Source of the DNA: Lingula anatina
Lineage: Eukaryota; Brachiopoda; Lingulata; Lingulida; Lingulidae
NCBI RefSeq assembly: GCF_001039355.2
Contig: NW_019775280.1
Span: forward strand, 244,003 to 308,002
Length of the DNA: 64,000 nt
Reading direction: 5' to 3'
Each line of letters opens with the position of its first letter. The first letter of the stretch is position 1. Below are positions 11,465 to 21,716 of the stretch, piece by piece. A program made the translations under genes and the position numbers. The notes below the pieces were generated by a model. It made no database searches and was not told where the DNA came from. It was given only the letters and a program-made list of their open reading frames with translations.

Positions 11465-11600
11465 CTCTAGTCTAGGGGCTTATTCAAGATGAAACCATAT
11501 TCTACGTAGATTGATCCAACTCCGAGGGGACTCTCGCTGTATGCAACCAGATTAACAGATACACACCCCTCCTCCAGGGGTTGAATAGAAAACCCCTTTA
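11465..11600. mobile_element. Palindromic repeat family B, truncated copy
   Basis: TAGATTGATCCAACTCCGAGGGG then CTCTCGCT resembles one arm of the family at 35.5 and 44.2 kb; only one arm is clear. It lies inside the extra segment of the receptor duplication. Confidence 0.45.
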
Positions 11601-12243
11601 CAAAAAAAAAAAAAAAAAAAAAACTTGACTATACATGCACAAGTACGTTGGAAAGTTCAAGAAAACTCGTTTGCTATCTGACATATATGCATAATATAGG
11701 TAATAAGGATGTGGAAAACACTGAGAAAATACTTTATTTGATTAAAATCAACATAGGAATGTATATATTTCTATTTATTGAAATTGGCGGCCATTTTGGA
11801 TTTTTTGACCAAACGGTAAAATTTTTCCGCGGGCTATGGCTCTTATTTTACTTAGTACGTCAAAAGGTACCCACACGCAAAATTTGGTGCTTTTATCCGC
11901 CGTGTCACGATTTGGCCATTTTTTTGCCCTAAGCCAAAGATGTTGATCTGATTGCAGTTAATAACCAAAGCGATACTGGAGCGACCTTGCAGCGAACAAC
12001 CCCCCCTAGCGTTCTCTGTGAGATTGTTATGAGCATTTCCAAAACATTGCGGCGACACTGGCGTCCACGGCGGCGCGTGAACATTCTGTGTACGATGTTA
12101 GCGCTCACCGTGCCTTCTTTGAGCACCCAACGGCGATTTGACTACTTTTATGTGTGAGACAATACACTGTCACCCGAGTGAAAAAGGCCATAACACCGAG
12201 CACCAGCGAGAGGTGTTCAGGGCATATATCGCGAGAGGGTGAC

Positions 12244-12245
<2 letters not shown>

Positions 12246-12283
<38 letters not shown>

Positions 12284-12288
12284 TTTTG
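12246..12288. repeat. (ATTT)n microsatellite
   Basis: About ten TTTA units between receptor copies 2 and 3. Confidence 0.9.
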
Positions 12289-13414
12289 TATTTGACATAC
12301 ATACCGAGAAAAAAAAATACAGTCATTTCTTCCTAAAACACCCCTAAAACCGAGTAAAGTGACCCTATATCAAGCTCTACAGATGTTATATGGAATAAAC
12401 TCGTCCACGTGCGCTGGTCATCTCCCGCCAAATTCTTATGTAATGTATGACTTACTTGGTCAATTTTTGCTAAATCTTGTTGTGTAAGTTCAATTCGCTA
12501 GAACAATATGTAATCAACCGTCAATATTGACCATGCGCGTCTCAGCTGAGCCACACCTAGCTGGGACTGCTGCGGAAAAAGGTCCCAATGCACTTTTTAG
12601 TGACATTTCTGATAAACAAGGAGCGTCGGACCGTCAAATTTATAGTCAAATTAATTTTTCACAAGCGTTAAGTAAAAAGAAATTTACGTTTTTGTGATAT
12701 TTTTGACAACGAGGCGGTTCTGGAATATAGTCAAAGTCAGACGGATGTTTATTTCAAGTTCACGGGAGTAATAATTCTACGTTTTGGTAACATTTTTTAC
12801 TACGAGGCGGTTGCGGAATATACATGTGCTGGTTTTCAGAGCATTCATGTGCTACATGCAATAACAAGTTCAAAGGGGGAATAGATTTGATTTTTGCTGA
12901 TATTTCTGATAAAGAGGAAGAATGGTTTTCCGAGAGACCTCCCTAGAAATGTTGAGTGAAGCAAGATATTTCTGGGCAGCGGCTCAAGGTTGCCCTCGAT
13001 CTTCACTAAAGCTTCGCTAAATGGACAGGCTTCAGTGATCAGCATATCGCCACGGTCACATAACATCTCTAGGTATGTATTTGTCTAATAAGATATCTTG
13101 CATTGAACACCCTTCATACCTCGGTTTACGCCCGGTTTTCTGGGATGTCCTCTGTTGACGTGTGTATAATAGGGCTTCTGTACTTTGGTATTTTTACAGT
13201 GATATGTCAGCATCGAAGCCAAAAAACCGCGGGTCAGGATCTAATGTTTATCACATGTATATGCATTACAGCACCTTTATAACTAGAGAACTGAAGTATC
13301 GGTGACACTTGCTGGAGTATTTACCAAAACCGATTAGAGGAAGAAATTACCGTGTTCGACATTTTATAATATAAACAAATACGAATCAAAGGTTTAACAG
13401 AAATCAACACAAAG

Positions 13415-14659
13415 ATGGCGAATTTCTCATTCACAAGCATGGACACTTCTGGCGCGTGGGACTTGTCAACTGTTTCTGAGGCCCAATTTCCAGACCAGCA
13501 GGACAATTCTTCTTGGTCTCAAATGAACTCGATTGTGACGACGGACGTACACTATGGACATGAAATAACGGTGACGGTATTCGACGTCATTACGAATAAC
13601 ACAAATGTAACAGATGAAAAATTAAACCGCGCAACGAGCTTTAATTTATATACCTTAATATTCAGCGGTATAGTGATAACTGTGATTAGTGCCATAGGCC
13701 TTGTTTGTAATACCATCGTCTTCATTGTTTACTCAAGCAAAGGAAGGAAAAAACCTTCGTCGCAAAACTATCTATTTAAATGCCTCGCTGTTATTGATAA
13801 CCTTTTTATATTGGGGATTGCCGCAACGCATGGAACATTTTCGTTCCACCCGGCTACAGGATATCTGGATGAGATATTCGTAAAATATGGCGACTACTTG
13901 GTTTATGTGTGGCCTCTGCCACAAATACCTGCTTTGGCTTCGAAATACATGCTTGTCTTCGTAGCTTTGAACCGCTACGTGAGTGTTTGCAAGCCTCAAT
14001 TATTCGCCAGGTCATGTTCAATTGCCCAGTGGCGAGTTCGCGTCAGAGTGATGATCATGGCTGCCGTCGTGTACACCATACCAAGGTTTCTAGACTTGAA
14101 GTCTGTTGGCTACTACCCGTGCAGGAAGGGGAGCGGTGACAGGTGCTTCAGAGCAACCTACAAGGGCTGGCCTCACATGTATTTTCTATTTTATCACACT
14201 ATAAGTTTTCTTCTTTTCTTTCATCTTATCCCACTGTCTATGTTGATTGGATTTAACTATAAACTTATACAAAAGGTGAGGAAAAGTGTGCAAAAACGCG
14301 AGGATCTTGCTGTAGGGAAGAATGACAAGAGAAAGCGTCTACAGAAGGAGTTGACTCTGGTTGTCATTTTGTTAGTGACAACATATATCATTTGTGTAAC
14401 GCCGGTAACTACTGTGCAATTTTTCAGACTATTCAAAGAGTTCTTGCCGAAACAAGTGAAGGCTTACTTGCAGTACATGCAAACAATAACAGCTTTTCTT
14501 GGTATAATTAACTCCTCGGCGAACTTCTTTTTCTATGGTCTCTTTAGTTCTTCTTTCTGCAAAGAATTAAAATTTCTTTGCTGTGGCAGAAAGTATAAAG
14601 ACAAGGAAGTAGAAATGTCACCCCCGGAAGAGCCCACCTCCGATCGAGGTCGTATATAG
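13415..14659 (+). CDS. Class A GPCR, FMRFamide-receptor-like (divergent copy 3)
   Basis: Intronless 414-aa receptor of the same subfamily but clearly more diverged. The N-terminus (about 78 aa) has sequons at N3, N31, N61 and N64. TM3 ends NRY (186-188) followed by VSVCKP, TM6 contains ICVTP, and TM7 has NSSANFFFY. Loop 2 carries a close cysteine pair (C-x7-C, in YYPCRKGSGDRCF) and again no cysteine is seen at the usual TM3 site. The cytoplasmic tail is basic and ends in an acidic, serine/proline-rich stretch. It lies head-to-head with copy 2 about 2.2 kb away. The ATG at 13415 follows an A-rich leader ending CACAAAG, which is acceptable start context. Confidence 0.9.
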   Translation: MANFSFTSMDTSGAWDLSTVSEAQFPDQQDNSSWSQMNSIVTTDVHYGHEITVTVFDVITNNTNVTDEKLNRATSFNLYTLIFSGIVITVISAIGLVCNTIVFIVYSSKGRKKPSSQNYLFKCLAVIDNLFILGIAATHGTFSFHPATGYLDEIFVKYGDYLVYVWPLPQIPALASKYMLVFVALNRYVSVCKPQLFARSCSIAQWRVRVRVMIMAAVVYTIPRFLDLKSVGYYPCRKGSGDRCFRATYKGWPHMYFLFYHTISFLLFFHLIPLSMLIGFNYKLIQKVRKSVQKREDLAVGKNDKRKRLQKELTLVVILLVTTYIICVTPVTTVQFFRLFKEFLPKQVKAYLQYMQTITAFLGIINSSANFFFYGLFSSSFCKELKFLCCGRKYKDKEVEMSPPEEPTSDRGRI

Positions 14660-15349
14660 CAAATGGCGTTTCATGTGCTGCGTGTTTTTATATCTATTTA
14701 TTGAATATATATTGAATAATTAAAAACAGGTCTGATGAAATGTTACAATGTAAATCGTAAGCTAAATAAATAATAATTATACCGCAATTATTATTATAAT
14801 CAAAGTGGTATTCTGGAAACCAAGTGCCTCTAAGCTGCAAGTGGGGCGTGTCACACTTAAACTGTAGATAATTAGGAAAATATGGAGATCTAAATAATGC
14901 ATATAAAACTTGTTTTATGACTTGAATTCAGAAATGGTTTAATGATGAATTCAAAGAAAGAATTGAAAGAATCAATTTTCTTTACTACAAATACAAATAA
15001 TATATGTATTATGAATGGTTCGGGAACACATTCTACATTAAATGTCGAATTTGTAATTTGTATTTACAAAAATATCAATGTTTAACTTCCGTTGTTGGAC
15101 TTTGTTTTTTAGGCTAGATATCAACCACTTTAGCCCCTTTAACTCGGGTGCCCGCAATGTCCTTTACATTATGTCAAAGAATCTTAACCCTGCATTTATA
15201 ACAAGACGCAGTGGCACCTATAAAAGAAATCCAACTGAAGACATAAGATTATTGGATAAGAATTCTTTATCACAGGCTATTACCCAGCATACGAATAAAA
15301 AGCGGTGGTGGGCAGATTTATCCAGTCATTCCAATGTAGAAGTTATACG
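14660..15349. other. Intergenic region between GPCR copies 3 and 4
   Basis: AT-rich spacer that should hold the 3'UTR of copy 3 and the promoter of copy 4. AATAAATAATAATT near 14765 could serve as a poly(A) signal for copy 3. No other gene or repeat family is recognised. Confidence 0.4.
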
Positions 15350-15362
15350 CAGCGGACTTCGA
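15350..15362 (+). promoter_or_regulatory. Short conserved upstream motif, receptor copy 4
   Basis: CAGCGGACTTCGA, 83 bases before the ATG and exactly matching the motif upstream of copy 2. Bases between motif and ATG do not align well, so the motif itself may be constrained. Confidence 0.35.
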
Positions 15363-15444
15363 ATAACACTTCTATATCTTTATTACTTCTGTTACCTTCA
15401 CTACACTGGACTGTAATCCTGCTACGAATGAATATACGCAATTT

Positions 15445-16665
15445 ATGGAGTTTGCAGTAAGTTTGTCTGAGAATTCTTCCATTGGGGAAGACATGACAAT
15501 GACTTCACAAGTGCCTGTTGTGGTGTGGTCGGAAAATCCGTTTTTGACCAATATGGCCGCCAATTCTAGCCATGGACTCGGAACTACCACACAGGACGGG
15601 TTTATCAACAACACTTCTTTCAGTGAAGATATAAACTCACTCGCCTTTGGTTTTAACTTGTATAACTTAGTACTTAGCGGTATAGTGCTGACTGCAGTTG
15701 GTGTAATCGGGTTGGTTTGTAATCTCCTGGCATTCATTGTATACGCAAATGAAGAAAGGAAGGCACCTGCAGCACATTGCTACCTGTTCAAATGGCTGGC
15801 CTTTTTCGACAATTTATTCATTTTCTGGATGGCCTCTATGTACGGAACGATAACTTTTGGCGCTTATACCGGGTATTTCGGAAACTACATGTTCAGATAC
15901 GGAAGCTACATGGTGTATATTTGGACCTTGGGAACAATAGCGGCTTTTGCCTCAAAGTACATGCTTGTCTTCGTTGCTGTGAATCGTTACCTTGCAGTTT
16001 GTAAACCTGATTTGGCTGGGAAATATTGCTCTATTTCTCAGTGGAGAGTGCGCGTTTTCATCATGTTTTTAGTTTCCATTGTGTTCAATATGCCGAGATA
16101 CTTTGATCTAGAATCAGTAGGGTACTTCCCCTGTGGCAAAGTGAAAAGTTTTGGGTTATGTTTTAGAACTGTGAACAAAAAATGGCCACAGTGGTACTTT
16201 CTCTCTTACCGCACTATTTTTCAACCGGTTTTCTATCATTTTGTACCTTTGTGTACACTTATTGTATTAAACTATAAATTGATACGTAAAGTGAAGAAAA
16301 GCGTACAAAAACGCCAGGAACTTTCCGTGACAAATGACAGACGACAACGTTTGCAGAGAGAGCTGAATAGGATTGTCATCTTGTTGGTTGCAACGTATAT
16401 CATTTGCATAACTCCGATAAATGTTTTCCCTCTTCTACAACTTCTCAAAGACGCGTTGCCAAAGCAGGTGCTTGCATCTCTGAAATATTTCCAGCCCATC
16501 GCCTTCTTCCTCGGCGAAGTCAACTCATCTGCGAACTTCTTCATTTATGGGTTGGTCAGCACTTCGTTTCGACAGGGACTGAGATCGCTCTTCTGTCGTT
16601 GTGAGAGCCAAGACGCTGACGCTGAAAATGGACAAATCCCTTCTTCTGTGTCGGGGCGTTTGTGA
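15445..16665 (+). CDS. Class A GPCR, FMRFamide-receptor-like (copy 4)
   Basis: Intronless 406-aa receptor. The N-terminus has sequons at N10, N40 and N55/N56. TM3 ends NRYLAVCKP, TM6 has ICITP, TM7 has NSSANFFIY, and loop 2 has the same C-x8-C pair as copies 1 and 2. It is collinear with copies 1 and 2. From TM6 to the tail it is nearly identical to them, in nucleotides as well as residues, while TM1-TM5 are clearly more diverged. Orientation is opposite to copies 1 and 2, so the cluster has two minus then two plus genes. The reading frame is intact and the start matches that of copies 1 and 2. Confidence 0.9.
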   Translation: MEFAVSLSENSSIGEDMTMTSQVPVVVWSENPFLTNMAANSSHGLGTTTQDGFINNTSFSEDINSLAFGFNLYNLVLSGIVLTAVGVIGLVCNLLAFIVYANEERKAPAAHCYLFKWLAFFDNLFIFWMASMYGTITFGAYTGYFGNYMFRYGSYMVYIWTLGTIAAFASKYMLVFVAVNRYLAVCKPDLAGKYCSISQWRVRVFIMFLVSIVFNMPRYFDLESVGYFPCGKVKSFGLCFRTVNKKWPQWYFLSYRTIFQPVFYHFVPLCTLIVLNYKLIRKVKKSVQKRQELSVTNDRRQRLQRELNRIVILLVATYIICITPINVFPLLQLLKDALPKQVLASLKYFQPIAFFLGEVNSSANFFIYGLVSTSFRQGLRSLFCRCESQDADAENGQIPSSVSGRL

Positions 16666-17680
16666 ATTATAAGTAGTTCTTAAGCGTCTTGCGGTGCCTT
16701 TCCCATGTGGCCTTTGAGAAAGTGGACAAATATGAAAAATCAACAACTGTGAAAACATTGTACATCACGCTGTGTTTATTTTTATAACAATGGAATTTTT
16801 TTAATTTTAAAGATGTACATATTTTCTATTACTTTATTTCTCATAATCAAAAACTGATAATTAACGAATTTGCCTAGGGTTAACGGCATTTTTCTCCGAT
16901 CAAAACTGTATCAAAATGGTTGACATGCAGCGAGGTTGGTCTGTAGATGGCAAATTTGATTAATTTTTTTTGCAACATTAATACATGGCACTTGTCTGTT
17001 AAATATTACCAAAATATCACTTGTCCTCAGAAAGAAGTGGTTTATGTACCAAACCTGTCTTTTATATCTTACTCTTTGTCACTTGCTTTAGTACTTATTA
17101 AAGTATCTATATTATCCTGTTTTCTATTCATGATATTGCCGCGAAAGCCCTACCACTCCAACATGTTAAAATGGTAAAATCATGTATAATACATGAAACT
17201 AAAATATTTTCCATCACGCGCAGTGTAATTCTTGAAGTAAACGGCTTGGGATATGTCTATTATTTTTGTCTGCTTTGTTACACAGAGTGTGTCACATACT
17301 GATATGACAATCTAGACATGAATAACAGGGGTCGACCTCTACACTGGCACGTGCACGGTTGAAAAGCCACGTGTCTCTAGGTCGCGATTACGGCGACAGA
17401 GTACTAAGAGGGTGGGCGCGTCATGTAGCAAGGTAGGGTGCAATCAAGCGTTTATTACCTGAAGTTAGAATTAGCACTGGCTTTCGTTTATATGCCTCAA
17501 AGTGTAGCCTTTTAGACACAACATAATTATCCGTGCATGTTTTGAAATATATATAAAACAATACCGCCATGTTTCTCACCTTTATTTTACAAGTCAACTT
17601 TGCGGTACATCAGACCGCTCATTTGTACAGGAAGCAGACACCTTTCAAGTCCATTTTCATCTGTAAGTTCTTTTGATTCA
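16666..17680. other. Intergenic region downstream of GPCR copy 4
   Basis: The first about 100 bases after the stop should be the 3'UTR of copy 4. No other exon, RNA gene or repeat family is recognised. Confidence 0.4.
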
Positions 17681-17784
17681 CCAGCATCTTTCTGCGGCCT
17701 AAATATGAAACTTTACATAATAAAACTCAAGTCCAGCATCTTTCTGCGGCCTAAATATGAAACTTTACATAATAAAACTTAAGT
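17681..17784. repeat. 52-bp direct tandem duplication
   Basis: Two adjacent 52-base units, 17681-17732 and 17733-17784, each starting CCAGCATCTTTCTGCGGCC. They differ at one base by eye (CTCAAG against CTTAAG), so the duplication is very recent. Confidence 0.9.
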
Positions 17785-17907
17785 ACCACTGGTCGTGATG
17801 GTGTCCATGATGTCTATTTTGCTACAGTATCCACCTCGTATTATACAGGTGTCGTGTACTGAAGCGCCCCCTGAGCTCCAAGACCCGGTGTAACGAAACT
17901 GAGGGTC

Positions 17908-18168
17908 CGTTTAAGAGCAAGTCCACCCTCCATTTAGTTATAATGGTTAGGGTTAGCCTGACCAAAGCGGGTCAAAATCTAGGGCGAGGCTCACCTGTAC
18001 AAATGAATGAAAAGCAGATTTTCTATCACTGGGGACTCAAGTTACGTTACACCGGTTCCCATTGATTTTTACAGGTGTGTCCAGTCTTAGATTTTGATCC
18101 ACTTACGTCAAGATAGCCCTAACCTGTATAGACACAATGGAGGGTGGACTCTGTTACACGGACCATAT
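17908..18168. mobile_element. Palindromic element with ~95-bp inverted arms
   Basis: The left arm (GGTCCG, then AGTCCACCCTCCATT, GGTTAGGG, GGGTCAAAATCTAGG and CACCTGTA) pairs in order with the right arm (TACAGGTGTG, CTTAGATTTTGATCC, CCCTAACC, AATGGAGGGTGGACT, CGGACC). No open frame lies inside. This is the structure of a MITE or fold-back element. No target-site duplication could be fixed by eye. Confidence 0.75.
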
Positions 18169-20340
18169 TTGTGTTTCTAAATAAGGCAATTTGCTTGGTT
18201 CTAAAAAAATCACATTTACATATTATTGTGATGTAAAGAATTGCGACAAACCACATGATACCAAAGATATCTTTCTATACAAGTTTCTCACATGATTACT
18301 GCAAAATAATAAAAAATGTCTAACTGAAGTAGACCACAGTAAGTTGTCTTGTAAATTTATCGCTTTCTTGGATAACAAAGTTACAGAAAACTGAACCATA
18401 TTCTCCAACTGCATAATGTGGCAAAAATACTGGAAATATAAGAAAAGCTGAAAAAAAAGGCTGCAGTAGCAGGGTCAGGGTGATAACCTACATACCACAA
18501 TTCACCAATTTTGTTTGTTTTTGGTTTTGAATTCATTGCTGACAACATGATAAAAAAAGATCTACATGTATGTGTGTGAATGGAATAGCATAAGATGATG
18601 CCCTAGCCTAGATACCATAAAAATAGTAAGTCAATAAATAAAAACAGTTGAATAAAAATTACTGGTTTCCTAAATGGATAGAATCACAGGCAAGGGAACC
18701 TTTCAAATTCCAGCTAGTTAAAAATGAGAGAAAAAAGGTGCAGTCGTAAATATGAAGTTGTTTGCATTGCTCCCAACAGGTGGCGACACTGTGCCCAGTG
18801 ATATTTTTGACAAAACAATAGTGCCAACAATTGCATGATTTTCTACATGATGTTTTTTTTACATGATTTCCGTACAACAGATTTCTTTATACAGATGGCA
18901 AACAAACCAGATGTAAGAATCATCTTAGCAAGTTTAAAAGGTAGTTTTGCAACTAGTGCTCAGTGATACAACCTTACATTCAGTATTTATACAATAATCC
19001 TGGAATACATAAACTTTCCTATGCTAGTGGCACATAATTTATTATCCTACAAATACTGTCTTAAATTTTTCAAAACAACTGCTTAAGTGATAATTTAATA
19101 CCTCCAAAATAATTTTATAAAACCAGCAAAAAATTCATCATTTTGGATTTTATGGAAAAATGTTACCCAAAATAAATATATAATGACTATACAACTAAGT
19201 ATTGCTTACAGAATTCATTTTAAATGAACATAAATAATTTGTGCTAAACTTAAAAAAAATTCTGAATGAGCTTCATCTACCTTCCAGCATATCAAATTTT
19301 CTAAATCCTCACAGTATTTTAATAGAACATGTCAGGGCTTTTTTTGTTTTTAATTTTTTTTTATGTGTGTGAAGACTGTCATGTCCTCCTCTGTTTCAAT
19401 GACCTCAAGTTTCCCTGTCAAACACTTGGCCACCACACTCAACGTCTTCTCAGTGAAACCTTATGACATATCTTTCTATCAAAACATGGTTCCTAACACA
19501 GACAATTAATCATCCAAACTTCTTCAGTGAAGCCAGCCCGCTGCACTTAGTCTGTGTCTGTTTTTTTTTCTAGAACCTAGCTGAAGCTGAAGGATAAGAC
19601 TTTCTTTCCGCAAAAATCTCTGGCCATAAAAGTTAGCTTGGATTAAGTCCAGCATCAGTCTCAGATTTAAAACCCATTCTCATGGAAATCTAATGATCTG
19701 TTGGCATCTTCCAGTTAAGACCTTGTCTTAATCCAGGCCTGTTATTAGGATTGTTGTCCTGGTTTTGTTGTAATCATCAACATAACCATTTCTTAGCAGG
19801 TGACATGCCTGCACCTAAATCCCTCTTTTACCATAGCACCTGCCATGTTTGAATCTCAATTTCCTAACATAATCTTAATTTCAAACCTTTTTTTGTGAAA
19901 GCCCGGAAGTTTTAGTATTGACTACTACAGTCTGACTTAATTGCACAACCATCACACTATCCATAGCATGCCAATATCTTAATTCCTTGTACAGTGTTGG
20001 GTCCTGTGCTATAATGCCCTTTTCATGCCCAGCATGGTTTACAATCAGTCTTTCCCAAGACTGTACTTGGATTTCAGTCATGACTGCATCTGAATGTCTA
20101 ATTACATCACAAAGTCTGTCATGGTTGTAAATTTCTATATTACTTGCAAATAAATTCAACCTGTAAAGACTGAATGATGCTCTTTCATAAATACACTCCT
20201 CTCGAGTGATGTCGATAGCATTTTAAGTTCTTACAGCCAGATTTCACTATATTTCTTGCCGAGGAGCACCTATTTACCAGTAATAACACATTTACTCTCT
20301 GCACTGCCAACTACACCACTGTTTTGTTCAAGCAGCCACG
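18169..20340 (-). other. 3' flank and probable 3'UTR of the ARAP gene
   Basis: AT-rich sequence after the ARAP stop codon at 20341-20343. TTTATT at 19038-19043 reads AATAAA on the minus strand and is one possible poly(A) signal, giving a 3'UTR of about 1.3 kb. No convincing exon or RNA gene is seen. Confidence 0.35.
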
Positions 20341-20669
20341 TCAATTTTTCTTCAAGAATCTAAAGGAGGTTGTCACCTTGGAAAATGCCTTGGAGAACTG
20401 AAATAAAAATAATTCATTGGAACATAAAACTGACCACTCTAAACAATACTGCTACTGTTAGTACTGTATCTACCACTACTACTGCTAATAATAATAATGA
20501 TAATATGTGTTTATGAAATTCTTTGAAATTATCATATTAATGAGCAGATTGTCAATGTTGATCAGTACTTGCATTGGGCCAAAGAAATAACTACGTTAAT
20601 TTAACTTCAGCACCATGCATACTTTTTCAGTTGTTTTCTTATCAAGAATGAATACAGCAATGCCAACAC

Positions 20670-20711
<42 letters not shown>

Positions 20712-21033
20712 ATGTGGTGCATGTGTGCGTGCATGTGTAATACATATCATGTATATATTTATTAAAAAACTTTTTACCATGAGTTTTACACTCTATCTCT
20801 ATTAGGTAACTAACCTTGGGACTCCCCTTGGGGTCTTGTTCAGTGCCCATACTGGACAGACTAGAGCTACTCCCTGGACTGGCTAGAGATACTGGCTCCT
20901 TGGAGGCCCCCTCTTTATATAGACCCTCAGGGTGCTGGAACAGACAGAACTCTGGCGCTTAGTACAGGTGGAGGGGGGGGGGGGCATCATTCTTAAGCTT
21001 GGTTAAATAATATTGTGACCACTTGTGTATCAA

Positions 21034-21105
<72 letters not shown>

Positions 21106-21716
21106 ACACCTGTGCATAGTACATGGCAGCCAGCCAACGCAGCCTCTCGTCCTCGCTATTGCAGCAAACTGTTTTACCAAAGAATGGGGAATCTTTTGAT
21201 CTACAAGAGAAAAAAATCAATATTTAATTTAAACAATAAACAAAATTCAAAATGGCAAAAATCAGGAAATAAATACATTCATATTGCACATGATACAAGA
21301 AATAATTAAATACTACATTTCCAATATATCAATAATTTAAGAAAGATCAAGAAATACGTTTTACACACCTGACAACTTTTTCATTATCTTCAATAAAAGT
21401 AAAGCACCATCTGAAAGTAAAAGGAGGTGAATGTAATTGTTAAATAAAAAAAACTCCATATTTTAAACTTCAACCCATTAACCCCATTATGACAAGAGAA
21501 TATTCTAATACCAAATAAACTATAGCAAGCATCATAATATAAACTGCACACGAAAAGGACAAGGAATACAAAATGAAGTTCAACAGAATAATCAGTCTTT
21601 ACACTTGTTAAACAAAAGCAGTATTATTTCCTTTACTTTTCTTTTGATCTTTTCTGTTCCACACCCAGGTAGATTGTTAAATCTTCAACCTTCCAGGAAC
21701 CAATGGGTGACCCTAG
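20341..21716 (-). CDS. ARAP C-terminal PH domain 5 and tail (exons 40-44)
   Basis: [22 protein letters not shown], then [14 protein letters not shown] and [16 protein letters not shown], complete the fifth PH domain (to about residue 1862). A serine-rich tail ([16 protein letters not shown]) and a short last exon ending FRFLKKN then TGA follow. The donor at 21110 lies about 10 bases from a CT/CA microsatellite on the gene strand. Confidence 0.85.

Larger units (their letters stand above)
11166..13414. other. Intergenic region between GPCR copies 2 and 3
   Basis: 11943-12120 matches 8578-8750 (shared CTTGCAGCGAACAACCCC and GCGTTCTCTGTGAGATTGTT), which extends the receptor duplication upstream of both genes. 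About 0.5 kb at 11440-11940 is extra in this copy. It includes a partial copy of the palindromic repeat family at about 11465-11600 and an A run. 12246-12288 is an ATTT microsatellite. 12660-12840 contains two diverged tandem copies of a roughly 100-base unit sharing the core ACGAGGCGGTT. No gene is recognised. Confidence 0.55.

Noticed and set aside
20959-21309. Frames with long SLSLSL or RERERE runs
   Set aside because: They translate the GA/CT microsatellite. Only the short PH5 exon 21110-21200 within this span is real coding sequence.
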